The notes: generated by a model not told the origin, from the sequence alone. A DNA stretch of 64,000 bases from Croceimicrobium hydrocarbonivorans (GCF_014524565.1 NZ_CP060139.1:62001-126000), one strand, 5' to 3'. Positions 36,157-46,209 are shown, counted from the first letter of the stretch. Translations and numbers: made by a program.

Positions 36157-36852
36157 ATGCGAATAGACATCATTAGTGCACAACCCTGGTTAATGGAAAG
36201 TGCATTTGAACACTCCATTTTGAAACGAGCCCAAGACAAAGGCTTAGTGGAGATTCAACTTCATAACCTTAAGGAATATGGTTTGGGGAAACATCGCCAG
36301 ATTGATGATTATCAGTTTGGGGGTGGTGCCGGAATGGTAATGATGGTAGAACCTATTTTAAATCTGATTCAGGATTTACAAAAGGATCGTAACTATGATG
36401 AGCTTATATATATGACTCCGGATGGTGATCTCTTCAATCAAAAGACGGCGAATCAATTAAGCTTAAAAGAGAATATCCTGATCCTTTGCGGTCATTATAA
36501 AGGGGTAGATCAGCGGATTCGCGATCATATTATTACCCGCGAGATTTCGATTGGAAGTTATGTGCTTAGTGGCGGAGAACTAGCTGCAGCGGTGGTTAGC
36601 GATGCGGTAATCCGACTCTTACCTGGGGTATTAGGTGATGAAAGCTCTGCCCTTTCGGATTCTTTCCAGGATGATTTGTTAGCCCCTCCGGTTTACACCC
36701 GTCCGGCCGAGATTAATGGTTGGAAAGTACCTGAAATCTTAACCGGTGGAAACTTCCCCGAAATTGAAGCCTGGAGAGAAGCTAAGGCCCTGGAAATCAC
36801 CCAAAGGAAAAGACCCGATCTTTTGCAGGATGATTCTTTGTTAGACAATTGA
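36157..36852 (+). CDS. trmD: tRNA (guanine-37-N1)-methyltransferase
   Basis: 231 residues of the SPOUT class. TrmD methylates G37 next to the anticodon and prevents +1 frameshifts. Motifs: 'DDYQFGGGAGMVMMVEPI', 'LILCGHYKGVDQRI', 'EISIGSYVLSGGELAAAVV' (trefoil-knot SAM site) and 'PPVYTRPAEINGWKVPEIL'. It is followed directly by rplS, the classic trmD-rplS neighbourhood, though rplS also has a promoter of its own. Confidence 0.95.
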   Translation: MRIDIISAQPWLMESAFEHSILKRAQDKGLVEIQLHNLKEYGLGKHRQIDDYQFGGGAGMVMMVEPILNLIQDLQKDRNYDELIYMTPDGDLFNQKTANQLSLKENILILCGHYKGVDQRIRDHIITREISIGSYVLSGGELAAAVVSDAVIRLLPGVLGDESSALSDSFQDDLLAPPVYTRPAEINGWKVPEILTGGNFPEIEAWREAKALEITQRKRPDLLQDDSLLDN

Positions 36853-36867
36853 TTTATCGTAATATTG
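36837..36867 (+). promoter_or_regulatory. rplS promoter inside the end of trmD
   Basis: TTTG (36837-36840), 19 bp, then TAATATTG (36860-36867), one mismatch from TAnnTTTG. It would start transcription about 75 bp before the rplS ATG. Confidence 0.55.
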
Positions 36868-36878
36868 CAGCCCCAAAA

Positions 36879-36926
36879 ATGGGCAAGGGTGGCCAACCTC
36901 TGACAAGAGCTGTGAATGTTGCCTAT
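36879..36926 (+). ncRNA. Structured leader of rplS (candidate L19 autoregulatory leader)
   Basis: ATGGGCAA (36879-36886) pairs with TTGCCTAT (36919-36926) through seven Watson-Crick pairs and one G-U. Inside, two short hairpins are possible: GGT/ACC (36888-36898) and CTC/GAG (36898-36909). They compete for one base, so only one, or a slightly shortened pair, forms. A multi-branched element just upstream of a single ribosomal-protein gene is the layout of ribosomal-protein leaders; I recall a flavobacterial L19 leader class but cannot verify the match here. Confidence 0.45.
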
Positions 36927-36949
36927 CCTCAAAATAAATTTTACTAAGA

Positions 36950-37297
36950 ATGGATTTAGTACAATACGTTCAGGATCAGTACACTACTAAGAACGAATTT
37001 CCTGATTTTGCAGCGGGTGACACCATCACTGTTTACTACAAAATTACCGAGGGTAATAAAGAGCGTATTCAGTTCTTCCGTGGAGTTGTTTTACAACGTC
37101 GTGGAAGCGGTAGCACCGAAACTTTTACCATCCGTAAGATGAGTGGTAACGTAGGTGTAGAGCGTATCTTCCCTTTGAACATGCCTGCACTTGACAAAAT
37201 TGAAATCAACAAACGTGGTAAAGTACGTCGCGCACGTATCTTCTATCAACGTGAACTTACCGGTAAAGCTGCACGAATTAAAGAAAGAAGAATGTAG
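36950..37297 (+). CDS. rplS: 50S ribosomal protein L19
   Basis: 115 residues with 'FPDFAAGDTITVYYKITEGN', 'QFFRGVVLQRRGSGSTETFT', 'IRKMSGNVGVERIFPLNMP' and 'KVRRARIFYQRELTGKAARI', all standard L19. L19 lies at the 30S-50S interface. It has a structured leader upstream and a terminator 24 bases after its stop. Confidence 0.98.
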   Translation: MDLVQYVQDQYTTKNEFPDFAAGDTITVYYKITEGNKERIQFFRGVVLQRRGSGSTETFTIRKMSGNVGVERIFPLNMPALDKIEINKRGKVRRARIFYQRELTGKAARIKERRM

Positions 37298-37320
37298 CCT
37301 TTACTTCGGGATAATATCTA

Positions 37321-37347
37321 AGCCGCTCTTTTGTAGCGGCTTTTTTT
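37321..37347 (+). terminator. Intrinsic terminator of rplS
   Basis: AGCCGCT, loop CTTTTGT, AGCGGCT, then a T-run: a perfect 7-bp stem with U-tract. Confidence 0.9.
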
Positions 37348-37358
37348 ATGCCCGGATT

Positions 37359-37622
37359 ATGCCACAAGAAAGACATCCCCGAGGATTTAAAATCCTCGAT
37401 CGTTATAAAAAACCTAAGAAATCAATCAGCCTCTTCGCAAAGAATGGCTCTCGATTCGTAGTATTAATTAATTATTATTTCTGGGGCTTATGCTTTAGAA
37501 GTCGTTGGTTTGAATTCAACGACCTACAGCAAGCTCGAGATGTATTTCATCGCCTGAAGCGCGAAAAGAACCCAGAATATATTAGCGGGCCGTTATTACA
37601 AAAACAGTCCGCCGGTTTTTAG
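37359..37622 (+). CDS. Small basic hypothetical protein after rplS
   Basis: 87 residues from the ATG at 37359 ('MPQERHPRGFKILDRYKKPK'), rich in Lys/Arg and aromatics, with no recognised family. The frame is open further upstream only through rplS and its terminator, so that part is not real. It overlaps the end of the convergent OmpA-family gene by 41 bp. The basic, non-random composition makes it a possible gene, but promoter and RBS are not evident. Confidence 0.4.
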   Translation: MPQERHPRGFKILDRYKKPKKSISLFAKNGSRFVVLINYYFWGLCFRSRWFEFNDLQQARDVFHRLKREKNPEYISGPLLQKQSAGF

Positions 37623-39561
37623 CGCGACCCGCCTCATCTTCATTATCTGCTAGCGGTCGGCTTTCGCCGTAACCATGCCAACTTAGTCGTGAGGCTTCCA
37701 CGCCCAGATTAATGGCATATTGATATACCGCCTTCGCACGATCCTTAGATAACTGCAAATTGCTTTGCTGGTCACCCACATTATCGGTGTGTCCTTGAAT
37801 ATCAGCCCTTAGAGCTGAGTTCTCCTTCATAAATAGGACAAACTCTTCAATGATACTTTTAGAGGCAGCATTGAGCTGGGTAGAATTACTCGCAAACTGG
37901 ATATCGTTTAAAGTATACTCCCGCCCTACTTCCATTGGTGCCAATTGCAAATCAGCCTCCACGGTAGGCTTCATACTCAATTCGCTGTTGGATATATATC
38001 GTGAGCTAAAGGCCGCACCTTTCTTCTCTACTTTAACAATATAATCAGAGGCTTCCTTCTTCTCAATAACCCGCGCATAAGAGCCGGTTTGCGCATCTAC
38101 CTTAACTTCAGTGATCTCCTTGGTCTTAAGGTTTTTAATCTTTATAGAGGCATCTTGTATATCCTCTCCCTCCGCAACATCTAAAGTACCTTGCAGTAGG
38201 AAAACCTCTTCTGGTCGGGCTTCCTCCGGCATTTCGAATGAATAGAGATCCCAACCAGTATTAGCTCTTAAAGTGTTGCTAGAAAAATAACCTGTCTTAC
38301 CATCCAGGCTTACAAATAAGCCTAAATCATCCTTCTCACCATTAATGGGATATCCAATATTGGAAGGCGCTTGCCAGGAGCTATCTGTAGCCCTTGCATA
38401 AAAAATATCAAAGCCACCTAATCCGGGATGCCCATTACTAGTAAAGTACAGGGTTTCGGAGTCACTATGAATAAAAGGAGACTTCTCATCACGACGTGTA
38501 TTAATACGAGCATCCAACAACTCTGGCGCCGACCAGGTTCCATCTTCCTTCCGCTTACAACGATATAAATCCAAGCCTCCTATCCCACCTTTGCGGTCGG
38601 AAGTGAAATACAGCCAATCTCCATTAGCGGTAACTGATGCTTGCGACTCCCAGGAATCCTTGCGGTTTATGTGATCACCTACCGAACGAGGGGTACTCCA
38701 ATAGCCCAGCATATCCTTTTCGGTATAATAGATATCGCAATTCTTATAGCCATCTAAATCTTCACACACCGTAAAATACAATTCGGTATTATCTGCGGTA
38801 ATGCTGGGGCCACCTTCATTATAACTGGTATTAAAAGGGCTGGGTAAAGGAGCTCCCTCTTCAAAAGTGCCATCATTCTGTAAGACCGAGGCACAAAACT
38901 CTTCCACCATCCGTGCCGAAGCCGCAGGGCCTGATTTGCGATCAGTTTTACGTGATCGACGAGTAAAATATAAAGTCCTTTGATCCGGAGAAATGGTAGC
39001 CAGATATTCATCTGCTGTAGTACTCACTCTTTGCACGGGCTTAGGATTAAACACTACCTCATTACGTAATAAGGCTTGTTTCTTTTTAGCCTCCTCTAAT
39101 GCTGCTTTGGCCTCTTTATCGTAGCCAAAATCCCTTTCAGGATTAGCCAGAAATTGCTCGATCAATGGAATTGCCTCATCCAGTTTATTGTCTTCCATAT
39201 ACATTACCCCCAGGAAGTAGGCGATTTCAGCTTTATAATTAGGACAAACTTCCATCAATTTACTCCAAAGGAATTGGGCTTTTCGAATCTCTCTTTGACG
39301 AAGTTTCAACTCCCCTAAGAGATAAAGGGCATCGGCATAAGTTGGATCAAAACGAATCGCTTTCTCCAAATAGCGTTCAGTCTCCCGAAAATTCTTTTGA
39401 TTCCAAGCGCGAATTGCTTTAGGCAACTGGCTACTGGGCAATTCCTCTACATTCTGTTCACATTCACCCAATTCTGGTGCTTGAGCAAGACTGCTAGTAG
39501 CTAATACTAAACTTAAAATAAGGGATCCGAAAATTTTATATCTGAGCTTTGGCTCGGGCAT
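37582..39561 (-). CDS. OmpA-family outer-membrane protein with TPR and PD40 repeats
   Basis: 659 residues: signal peptide, TPR region (~45-150; 'YADALYLLGELKLRQREI'), WD40-like PD40 repeats (~190-430; 'STTADEYLATISPDQRTLYF', 'DWLYFTSDRKGGIGGLDLYR', 'GYFSSNTLRANTGWDLYSFE'), a short carboxypeptidase-like beta domain (~445-525), and a C-terminal OmpA peptidoglycan-binding domain ('DIQGHTDNVGDQQSNLQLSK', 'RLSWHGYGESRPLADNEDEA'). This architecture is very common in Bacteroidota and links to PorE-like T9SS or gliding components, but no specific assignment is made. Overlaps the AsmA gene by 26 bp. Confidence 0.88.
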   Translation of the reverse strand: MPEPKLRYKIFGSLILSLVLATSSLAQAPELGECEQNVEELPSSQLPKAIRAWNQKNFRETERYLEKAIRFDPTYADALYLLGELKLRQREIRKAQFLWSKLMEVCPNYKAEIAYFLGVMYMEDNKLDEAIPLIEQFLANPERDFGYDKEAKAALEEAKKKQALLRNEVVFNPKPVQRVSTTADEYLATISPDQRTLYFTRRSRKTDRKSGPAASARMVEEFCASVLQNDGTFEEGAPLPSPFNTSYNEGGPSITADNTELYFTVCEDLDGYKNCDIYYTEKDMLGYWSTPRSVGDHINRKDSWESQASVTANGDWLYFTSDRKGGIGGLDLYRCKRKEDGTWSAPELLDARINTRRDEKSPFIHSDSETLYFTSNGHPGLGGFDIFYARATDSSWQAPSNIGYPINGEKDDLGLFVSLDGKTGYFSSNTLRANTGWDLYSFEMPEEARPEEVFLLQGTLDVAEGEDIQDASIKIKNLKTKEITEVKVDAQTGSYARVIEKKEASDYIVKVEKKGAAFSSRYISNSELSMKPTVEADLQLAPMEVGREYTLNDIQFASNSTQLNAASKSIIEEFVLFMKENSALRADIQGHTDNVGDQQSNLQLSKDRAKAVYQYAINLGVEASRLSWHGYGESRPLADNEDEAGRAKNRRTVFVITAR

Positions 39562-42343
39562 CTTCTATCAACTTTTGTTTTTGTTCTTCAGCCGCTTTGA
39601 TCAAGTCATTCGCTTGTTGGGCTGCCTCATCTTCTAGCTTTTGAGCTTTTTCATTAGCCTCCTTTCTGGCTTTCTCGGCCAATGGTTTAGCGGCAGCTTG
39701 TTTCAAAGGATTGCTCCCCGCTTCTTTCAATATCTTTTGAGCAGCTTCTTCGCCAGCAGCTCTTAACTTATCGGCTTGCTTCTTTGCTTCAGCTTTTAAT
39801 TGATCACCGCGAGTTTTGGCTTCCGCAATCAGTTTATCGCCTTGCTCCTCTGCTGCTTTCACCAATTCATCCAACTTCTTGTTTACCTCTTCTTTTACCT
39901 GGGTTTTAACACTATCCACAGCTTGATTAAGCTTTTGCTTGAGCTCATCTCCCAATTGCTGTTTAAGGTTCCCTAAACTGGGGCGAACTTCAGGACTGGT
40001 AGCGGTTCCGCCAATTTTAACGGTTAAAGGAATGGTACCTCCACTTAAAGACTGGAATTGCTTTAGGTAGGCATCGGCTTTAAGCCCGGATAAGGGTATC
40101 GTGGTATTCAGATCAAAATCTAAATCCTGAGCCAAACTCATGCTTCCACCCAAATCTGCTTTCTGACCTGCCAATTTGAAGTCGAAGGGTTTTACTTTTA
40201 ACTGACCATCTTCCAAGGTGAACTCTAAATCAATGTCGTTCACCTTTAATTGACGGTAATCGGGATTCTTTAAGAAGGTCGCCAATTGATCGAATACCTT
40301 TCCTCCGGTTTGTACACTCTTGGTGGCCAAAGAACCGCTAGCATTAACGCTATTCATTTGGGGCGACATATCCGAACCTAAAAGCGTAGTCATACTTAGG
40401 TCCATCGTGTAGCGACCCTCCATATTTTTCATGATAGGTGCAATTTGTTTCACCATATCCAAGGCCTCATAGCTTTCGCGGAAAGAGAATCCTTCGATAG
40501 CAAAATCAAATTCTGCTAAGGGTAGTTCAGGCTTAGAGTCATAGCCACCATTCATACGCATAGCACCGCCCAGCATTTGCATTTTCACGTTTTCCAAAGA
40601 TGCACGGCCTTCCTTCAATCGCACTCCACCCACTAATTGGGAAATTCGAATTTGATCGTATAGCAAGGAGTCTACTCTGGCATTTAAATGGAAATCAATA
40701 TTTTCAGGCAAACGAATTACCGCTAAGGCAGCGGTATCGCTTTCTGCAGGATCGGCACGAGCTTCGGTACTTTCTTCTCCAGCAAGGGCCAGTAAATCCA
40801 AGCGAGGACTGTAAAATTCTAATTCACCTTTTAATAGTTCATCTCTTAAGGCATAGGAAAGGAGATTATCCAACTGCCCTTGCATTTCCATGGTATTACC
40901 TTCATAAATTAAGGTAGTTGGACCCAATTTGGCCATTTGTGGGCTGAGACTTAATTCGGCTTTAGGCAAACTGATTTCCATACCCAGACTGTCTCCGCCA
41001 AACAGCAAATTGCTGGCCTTTGCATAGCCACCAGCTTTGAGTGCTTCGTATTGCTCATTATCAATCATAGAAAGACGTCCAGCGGCATTCATATCTATAT
41101 CAACTGTGCCGGCCATCGTATAACCTTCTAAAGGCACCGCTTTGCTTAGGTCTTCTAAATTGGCCTTAGCCTGAGCCAAGAATTTAAAGTCGGGATCGCG
41201 CATGGGGTCTTTTAAATCAAAGCTTCCGCTGATTTGACTACCCGCAACCTTCGCTTCGATGCGAGGCATATGCATTTCCATATTATCGAGATTACGACTC
41301 TTGTTCACAATTTGGAAATCCACATTAACATCCGATACAGCAGAAGGCAAATCCGGATACTGGAAGAAGCCCTCGCGAATCATCAGATTAATATCAAAGC
41401 TTGGGTAAATTTCATTGATGTATTTCCCTTGAACCAGGCCATTCAATTTAAACTCACCGGAGGTTTTAAGGCTTTCAAAATCCTTGTAGTAAAGAGCTGG
41501 AATCAAGGAAATTAAGCTTTTAAAGCTATTGTCTGGACTGCTAAACTTGAGGTCCATGTCCATAGACTCATCTGGCATGGCAAACCAACCTTCAAAATTG
41601 AGTTTCAGACCATTCAAACTCACATAGTTTTCCCCAAAATTGAATCGGAACTTATCCTGAATCAGATCCATATCAAAGTCCGACTCGAGCTGAACCCGAC
41701 TGAGATAATCCATACCTTCCATACTAAAGCTCATGGCTTCCACTTCGGTATGGGTTTTTAAGCCCACTATATTTTCAGTGAAATCACCACTTCCCACGTG
41801 ATTTAAGCCTTGTAATGCAAAGGCCATATCCCCTTCTAAATCGCGATAATTGAGATTAATATTATTCAACTCATAGGAAGAAAGAGCTAGGTGGAAAGGA
41901 GTACTCTCGCTACTGCCGGATGTATCTACAGCAGTATCTGTTTCCTTCATGATATCGAAATTGGCCTTACCATTTTCGAGGATCAAAACATTAAGATCCA
42001 AATCATTAACTGCGATTTTCTCAATGCGATAGCTTTCCCCGGATAATACCGACATCAGGTCAATGGACAAGCTAAATTCTCCAGCTGAAAGCAATTTTTC
42101 TCCTTCAAATTCCTGAATCCCTGAAATCTCCAATCCTTCCAGACTAAATCCGAAATAAGGGAAGGTGGTAATTAAGGATAGGTCCACATCCTTAAAGTCG
42201 AATTTGGCATTAAGATTAGCATTGGCTTCCTGCTTGATGCGCTCAAGAATAGAGTCTTTGAATACAATGGGCAAAACCATGGCACTAGCCAGGAGTAAGA
42301 CAATAAGGAAGAAGAGAAATCTAAAAATTCTTTTCATAGCCAA
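39536..42343 (-). CDS. AsmA-family protein with long charged helical tail
   Basis: 935 residues. One N-terminal transmembrane helix, then an AsmA domain ('FDFKDVDLSLITTFPYFGFS', 'LEGLEISGIQEFEG') and a long beta-rich repeat region that fits the beta-groove fold of bridge-like lipid-transfer proteins. The last ~110 residues are almost pure Ala/Lys/Glu heptads ('LIAEAKTRGDQLKAEAKKQA'), a predicted long amphipathic or coiled helix. AsmA proteins act between inner and outer membrane in lipid traffic. The tail lies inside the neighbouring overlap and may be in the periplasm. Confidence 0.82.
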   Translation of the reverse strand: MAMKRIFRFLFFLIVLLLASAMVLPIVFKDSILERIKQEANANLNAKFDFKDVDLSLITTFPYFGFSLEGLEISGIQEFEGEKLLSAGEFSLSIDLMSVLSGESYRIEKIAVNDLDLNVLILENGKANFDIMKETDTAVDTSGSSESTPFHLALSSYELNNINLNYRDLEGDMAFALQGLNHVGSGDFTENIVGLKTHTEVEAMSFSMEGMDYLSRVQLESDFDMDLIQDKFRFNFGENYVSLNGLKLNFEGWFAMPDESMDMDLKFSSPDNSFKSLISLIPALYYKDFESLKTSGEFKLNGLVQGKYINEIYPSFDINLMIREGFFQYPDLPSAVSDVNVDFQIVNKSRNLDNMEMHMPRIEAKVAGSQISGSFDLKDPMRDPDFKFLAQAKANLEDLSKAVPLEGYTMAGTVDIDMNAAGRLSMIDNEQYEALKAGGYAKASNLLFGGDSLGMEISLPKAELSLSPQMAKLGPTTLIYEGNTMEMQGQLDNLLSYALRDELLKGELEFYSPRLDLLALAGEESTEARADPAESDTAALAVIRLPENIDFHLNARVDSLLYDQIRISQLVGGVRLKEGRASLENVKMQMLGGAMRMNGGYDSKPELPLAEFDFAIEGFSFRESYEALDMVKQIAPIMKNMEGRYTMDLSMTTLLGSDMSPQMNSVNASGSLATKSVQTGGKVFDQLATFLKNPDYRQLKVNDIDLEFTLEDGQLKVKPFDFKLAGQKADLGGSMSLAQDLDFDLNTTIPLSGLKADAYLKQFQSLSGGTIPLTVKIGGTATSPEVRPSLGNLKQQLGDELKQKLNQAVDSVKTQVKEEVNKKLDELVKAAEEQGDKLIAEAKTRGDQLKAEAKKQADKLRAAGEEAAQKILKEAGSNPLKQAAAKPLAEKARKEANEKAQKLEDEAAQQANDLIKAAEEQKQKLIEDARAKAQI

Positions 42344-42348
42344 GGGAT

Positions 42349-43797
42349 TTAGGGATTAACGTCAGGGTTGAAGGTATCGTCTGTTTTATGGTCAGGACGA
42401 TAATTGAGCAGATTTTCGCGAGCCGCAATAATGGAGGATACGGTGGCATCACCAGTTACATTCACCACGGTGCGGCACATATCTAAAATTCGATCAACAG
42501 GTAATATAATCGCAATCCAGGCGGGGTTTAAGCCAACCGATTGCAATACGATAATCAACATTACCAATCCAGCACTGGGAACCGCCGCAGAGCCAATGGA
42601 GGCAAGTGTAGCGGTGAGCATTATCATCAATTGTTGAGCAAGGGTCAAGTCTACCATGTGGAATTGAGCCAGAAAAATCACCGCGACAGCTTGATAGAGA
42701 CTCGTACCATCCATATTAACCGTGGCGCCAATTGGCAAAACAAAACTGGTGATCTTCTTGTCTACCCCCAGATTATCTTCCACACACTCCATGGTAACCG
42801 GCAAGGTTGCTGCAGATGAAGAGGTTGAAAAGGCCAAAGTTTGAGCAGGACTCATCGCTTTAAAAAAGCCATTGTATGGAATTACTCGCACCAATAGCTT
42901 GAGAAAGAATGGATAAATTAAAAATATCATCATTGCCAGTCCGAGAACAACAACAGCCGAATACCAGCTCAATCCTTTAAATATTTCCAAGACTTTCGAA
43001 ACATCATCACCAGCCATTTTACTAATGGTTCCAGCTAAAAGAGCAAAGACAAAGAAAGGTGCAGCTTGCATAATGATATCGACCATTTTTAGCAATACCT
43101 CCATAATGCCATTCATCAAACGCACTACCGGTTCTCCCTTATCCTGCGGGATAAATAAAAGACTGATTCCAAAGAACAAAGCGAAGAAAATAACCTGAAG
43201 CATTTTGGTATTATCGCTCAAAGCATTAAAAATGTTGGAAGGCACAATCTCTTCTAAATAATGCAATGGGCCTTCCTCTTTGGTCTTATTGGCTATTTCC
43301 ATTTTCGCCTGCACATCAGGGTCAATAACCACCTGTGCTTCACTTTCACTTAATCGCTGAATACGATCGGTGTATTTATCATCTTGAAGAAAATGAATGT
43401 TATCTTTTACTTCTATTTCATTCTGCTCCGCCCATAATTCGTAACGAATGCGGTTATCAATACGACTATCTTCATCTACTATCTTGCCTGGACTAATGGT
43501 ATTCACTAAAATCAAACCCAAGCTTACCGCCAAAATGGTGGTAATGAAATAAAAGATCAGGGTTCTAAGTCCCATTCGACCTAAGCTGGAAGGATCACCT
43601 AAACCGGTAACTCCCGAGATAATGCTGAAGAATACCAAGGGAACCGCAATCAATTTTAAGAGATTGATAAAAATGGTTCCAAAGGGTTCAATCCAATTGA
43701 TGGTAAACTGACTCCAACCTAAATAGCTACTCAGGATGGCCCATACGACTCCTAAAGCAAGGCCAATCAATATTTTCCAGTGTAGCGCTAATCTCAT
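42349..43797 (-). CDS. Dicarboxylate/amino acid:cation symporter (DAACS family)
   Basis: 482 residues, eight or so transmembrane helices. Family signatures: '[20 protein letters not shown]', the HP1 serine-rich loop '[20 protein letters not shown]', TM7 '[20 protein letters not shown]' and TM8 '[20 protein letters not shown]'. It co-transports aspartate/glutamate or C4-dicarboxylates with Na+ or H+. An insertion of about 70 charged residues after TM3 (~115-185) is longer than in GltP of E. coli. Start overlaps the aroC stop by 4 bp. Confidence 0.9.
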   Translation of the reverse strand: MRLALHWKILIGLALGVVWAILSSYLGWSQFTINWIEPFGTIFINLLKLIAVPLVFFSIISGVTGLGDPSSLGRMGLRTLIFYFITTILAVSLGLILVNTISPGKIVDEDSRIDNRIRYELWAEQNEIEVKDNIHFLQDDKYTDRIQRLSESEAQVVIDPDVQAKMEIANKTKEEGPLHYLEEIVPSNIFNALSDNTKMLQVIFFALFFGISLLFIPQDKGEPVVRLMNGIMEVLLKMVDIIMQAAPFFVFALLAGTISKMAGDDVSKVLEIFKGLSWYSAVVVLGLAMMIFLIYPFFLKLLVRVIPYNGFFKAMSPAQTLAFSTSSSAATLPVTMECVEDNLGVDKKITSFVLPIGATVNMDGTSLYQAVAVIFLAQFHMVDLTLAQQLMIMLTATLASIGSAAVPSAGLVMLIIVLQSVGLNPAWIAIILPVDRILDMCRTVVNVTGDATVSSIIAARENLLNYRPDHKTDDTFNPDVNP

Positions 43798-44861
43798 AAT
43801 TCTATTTTAGAGGTACGATTTAATAAATAATAGTCGGCAATAACTAGAGCGGCCATAGCTTCAACAATGGGCACGGCCCTGGGAACCACACAAGGATCGT
43901 GGCGTCCCTTACCTTTAATGTTTACGGCTTCTCCTTGTTCATTAATTCCTTGCTGGTCACGCATAAGTGTTGCGACTGGTTTAAAGGCTACCCGAAAAAC
44001 CAAATCCTCACCAGTACTTAAGCCTCCTTCCACTCCACCGGCGTGATTTGAAATCCGGTTTCCAACCTCATCATAAGTATCATTATGCTCAGAACCGGTC
44101 ATGGTAGCGGCTCTAAATCCTTCTCCAATCTCAAATCCTTTAACCGCATTTATGCTCATCATAGCTTTCGCTAATTCGGCAGGGAGTTTATCAAAAACGG
44201 GCTCACCCAATCCAGGTGGCAGGCCTTCAATTCGACAGGTAATTATTCCTCCCAGGGAATCGCCCACCTTTCGGGCTGCTAAGATGGCCGCTTCAAAGGT
44301 TTGAGCCGATTGCGGATCGGGGCAACGCACATCATTGGTATCAATTTTTTCCAAATCCAGATCAAGGGCAGGATCCATACTATGAGGACCTACTGCAGAG
44401 ACATAGGCTCTGATCTTTACCTGAGGGATGATTTGCATGGCCAGGGCTCCGGCTGCTACACGAACTGCCGTTTCCCGCGCCGAAGATCTGCCGCCTCCAC
44501 GATAATCCCGATGGCCATATTTTTGGCTATAGGTACGATCGGCATGTGAAGGGCGATAATTTTCTTTCAGATGATCGTAGTCTTTGCTGCGAGAATCATC
44601 ATTAGGAATTAAAAGTCCAATGGGAGTACCAGTGCTTTTACCTTCAAATACTCCGGAAAGCACCTGTAGGCTATCACTTTCCTTTCTTTGGCTACTCAAA
44701 CGTGATTGTCCGGGTTTACGACGATCCAATTGTGCTTGAACGAAATCAAGGTCCAGCTGAATCCCAGCGGGAAAACCATCAAGAATTCCGCCTATTGCCG
44801 GGCCATGCGACTCACCAAAAGTGCTTAAGCGTAAGACTTTTCCAAAGGAATTTCCGGGCAT
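43794..44861 (-). CDS. aroC: Chorismate synthase
   Basis: 355 residues. AroC makes chorismate from EPSP using reduced FMN, the last step of the shikimate pathway. Motifs: '[20 protein letters not shown]', '[20 protein letters not shown]', '[20 protein letters not shown]' and '[20 protein letters not shown]'. It overlaps the symporter gene by 4 bp (ATGA-type), suggesting coupling. Confidence 0.96.
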   Translation of the reverse strand: MPGNSFGKVLRLSTFGESHGPAIGGILDGFPAGIQLDLDFVQAQLDRRKPGQSRLSSQRKESDSLQVLSGVFEGKSTGTPIGLLIPNDDSRSKDYDHLKENYRPSHADRTYSQKYGHRDYRGGGRSSARETAVRVAAGALAMQIIPQVKIRAYVSAVGPHSMDPALDLDLEKIDTNDVRCPDPQSAQTFEAAILAARKVGDSLGGIITCRIEGLPPGLGEPVFDKLPAELAKAMMSINAVKGFEIGEGFRAATMTGSEHNDTYDEVGNRISNHAGGVEGGLSTGEDLVFRVAFKPVATLMRDQQGINEQGEAVNIKGKGRHDPCVVPRAVPIVEAMAALVIADYYLLNRTSKIEL

Positions 44862-44956
44862 AGTAATTAAGAAAGCAAATAGGCCCTGAAATTACATTCT
44901 GTTTTTCGTTTGTAAGAATTTCAAGGATGGAAATCTTGGAGAAATAGTTAAAAAAG

Positions 44957-44981
44957 AAAACCCGCAGCAAGAGCGGGTTTT
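44957..44981 (-). terminator. Intrinsic terminator of the AraC-family gene
   Basis: AAAACCCGC, 7-nt loop, GCGGGTTTT: a perfect 9-bp stem. On the minus strand it is followed by a T-rich run (CTTTTTT), so it ends transcripts of the gene at 45118-46008. Confidence 0.8.
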
Positions 44982-45117
44982 CAGGATAACCAATAAATCA
45001 AAGCATACTTTGACCAGGTCAAGACGATTTCAAAAAAGTTTTAGTGCGAATAAATACCTTGAAACATCTATTCTTAAAACGTTATAAATGTTTCTTGCGT
45101 TGGGCATTTATTGAAAT

Positions 45118-46008
45118 TTATACACTTAAAACTTCATTTTTTTTAGTCCATTGGCTGGGACTACATCCTACTTCCCTTTTAAAGGCTTTAGAAAATGTAG
45201 GTAAGTCATTGTAGGCCAACATAGTTGAGATTTCCAACACGGAATGCTCATCTTCTTCCAATAGTTCTTTAGCCCTGGCAATTCTCCATTCCACTAAATG
45301 ACGGGTAGGACTATTTCCGGTGGCCTTTTTATACTGTCGCTGAAAATGAAAGGGTGACATTGCCACTTCCTTGGCGATATCCTCCAGTTTTAGGGCTTTA
45401 TGAAGGTTATTAATCATAAATCTTCTTGCGGCCATAACTTTCCTTATAAGAGCCTGCCGAGTGGATGGATTAAATTCTTTTAATCGACGGTTATATCCAA
45501 TTATCTCCCAATCTATTTCCATTAACATCTCCTCCAGGATAGACTCAAAACCAGCCAAATCTATTTTATGATGGTCATCTTGGAGATCACTACAAATGGA
45601 TTTTAATTTTTGATTAAGATGCGTTCCTCTTTCGAAACGCAATTCAGGAATTTGCTCAAAAGCACTGAAATTATAATCAATAATCTTTTGCTGCTTTAAT
45701 ACCTGAAAGAGATCTTGAAGTTCTTCTTCCTGATAGTAAACGCAGAGTCCGCGAGACAGCTTTGAAGCTTCGAAGTGATAAGCTTTGCTGTATTTAAGGT
45801 TTATGAAGAGGGATTCGCCGGGAGCTAAATGAAACTTTTTACCATTCAACCAATAGGTTTCGTGGCTATTGTAGGCGTACTTTATACTGTAGCCTTCATT
45901 TCGATCCAGGCAGGAGTCAGAAAAATCTTTTACAAGATGACCTTGCAGAATAGGCCTTTCTAATAACAGGTGTTCTTGGACTCCTTCCCTCAAGCTCAAA
46001 CTTGCCAT
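45118..46008 (-). CDS. AraC-family transcriptional regulator
   Basis: 296 residues. The N-terminal ~190 residues resemble a cupin-like sensing region ('YKAYHFEASK' area). The C-terminal two-helix-turn-helix domain is clear: 'LEDIAKEVAMSPFHFQRQYK', 'ATGNSPTRHLVEWRIARAKE', 'LEISTMLAYNDLPTFSKAFK' and 'REVGCSPSQW'. No adjacent target operon is obvious; upstream is a 238-bp gap and downstream a terminator, so it is monocistronic. Ligand unknown. Confidence 0.88.
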   Translation of the reverse strand: MASLSLREGVQEHLLLERPILQGHLVKDFSDSCLDRNEGYSIKYAYNSHETYWLNGKKFHLAPGESLFINLKYSKAYHFEASKLSRGLCVYYQEEELQDLFQVLKQQKIIDYNFSAFEQIPELRFERGTHLNQKLKSICSDLQDDHHKIDLAGFESILEEMLMEIDWEIIGYNRRLKEFNPSTRQALIRKVMAARRFMINNLHKALKLEDIAKEVAMSPFHFQRQYKKATGNSPTRHLVEWRIARAKELLEEDEHSVLEISTMLAYNDLPTFSKAFKREVGCSPSQWTKKNEVLSV

Positions 46009-46176
46009 AATACAATATTTGACGCCCGAGTAGCAGTTGGGAAGAATAAACGGTTAGTGGGGCTAATTTTTAAAATTAAATGCAGTTAAAATGTTAAAGT
46101 CCCCTTTTTAACACCGCCTTAGCGGTTTTTTAAGATTTTAAGCACCTGTTTTTGTCAGTTCTTGCGAAAAAAGAAA

Positions 46177-46209
46177 ATCCCTGATCGCAATAAGAATACG
46201 ATCAGGGAT
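46177..46209 (-). terminator. Intrinsic terminator of lpdA
   Basis: ATCCCTGATCG, 11-nt loop, CGATCAGGGAT: a perfect 11-bp stem, 37 bp after the lpdA stop. Read on the minus strand it is followed by TTTCTTTTTT. Confidence 0.9.

Noticed and set aside
37191-37358. Upstream extension of the small ORF after rplS
   Set aside because: It runs out of frame through rplS and its terminator, so it cannot be the real N-terminus.
46113-46131. ACCGC-CTTA-GCGGT followed by T-run, terminator-like on the plus strand
   Set aside because: Only a 5-bp stem with no plus-strand gene before it; too weak to call.
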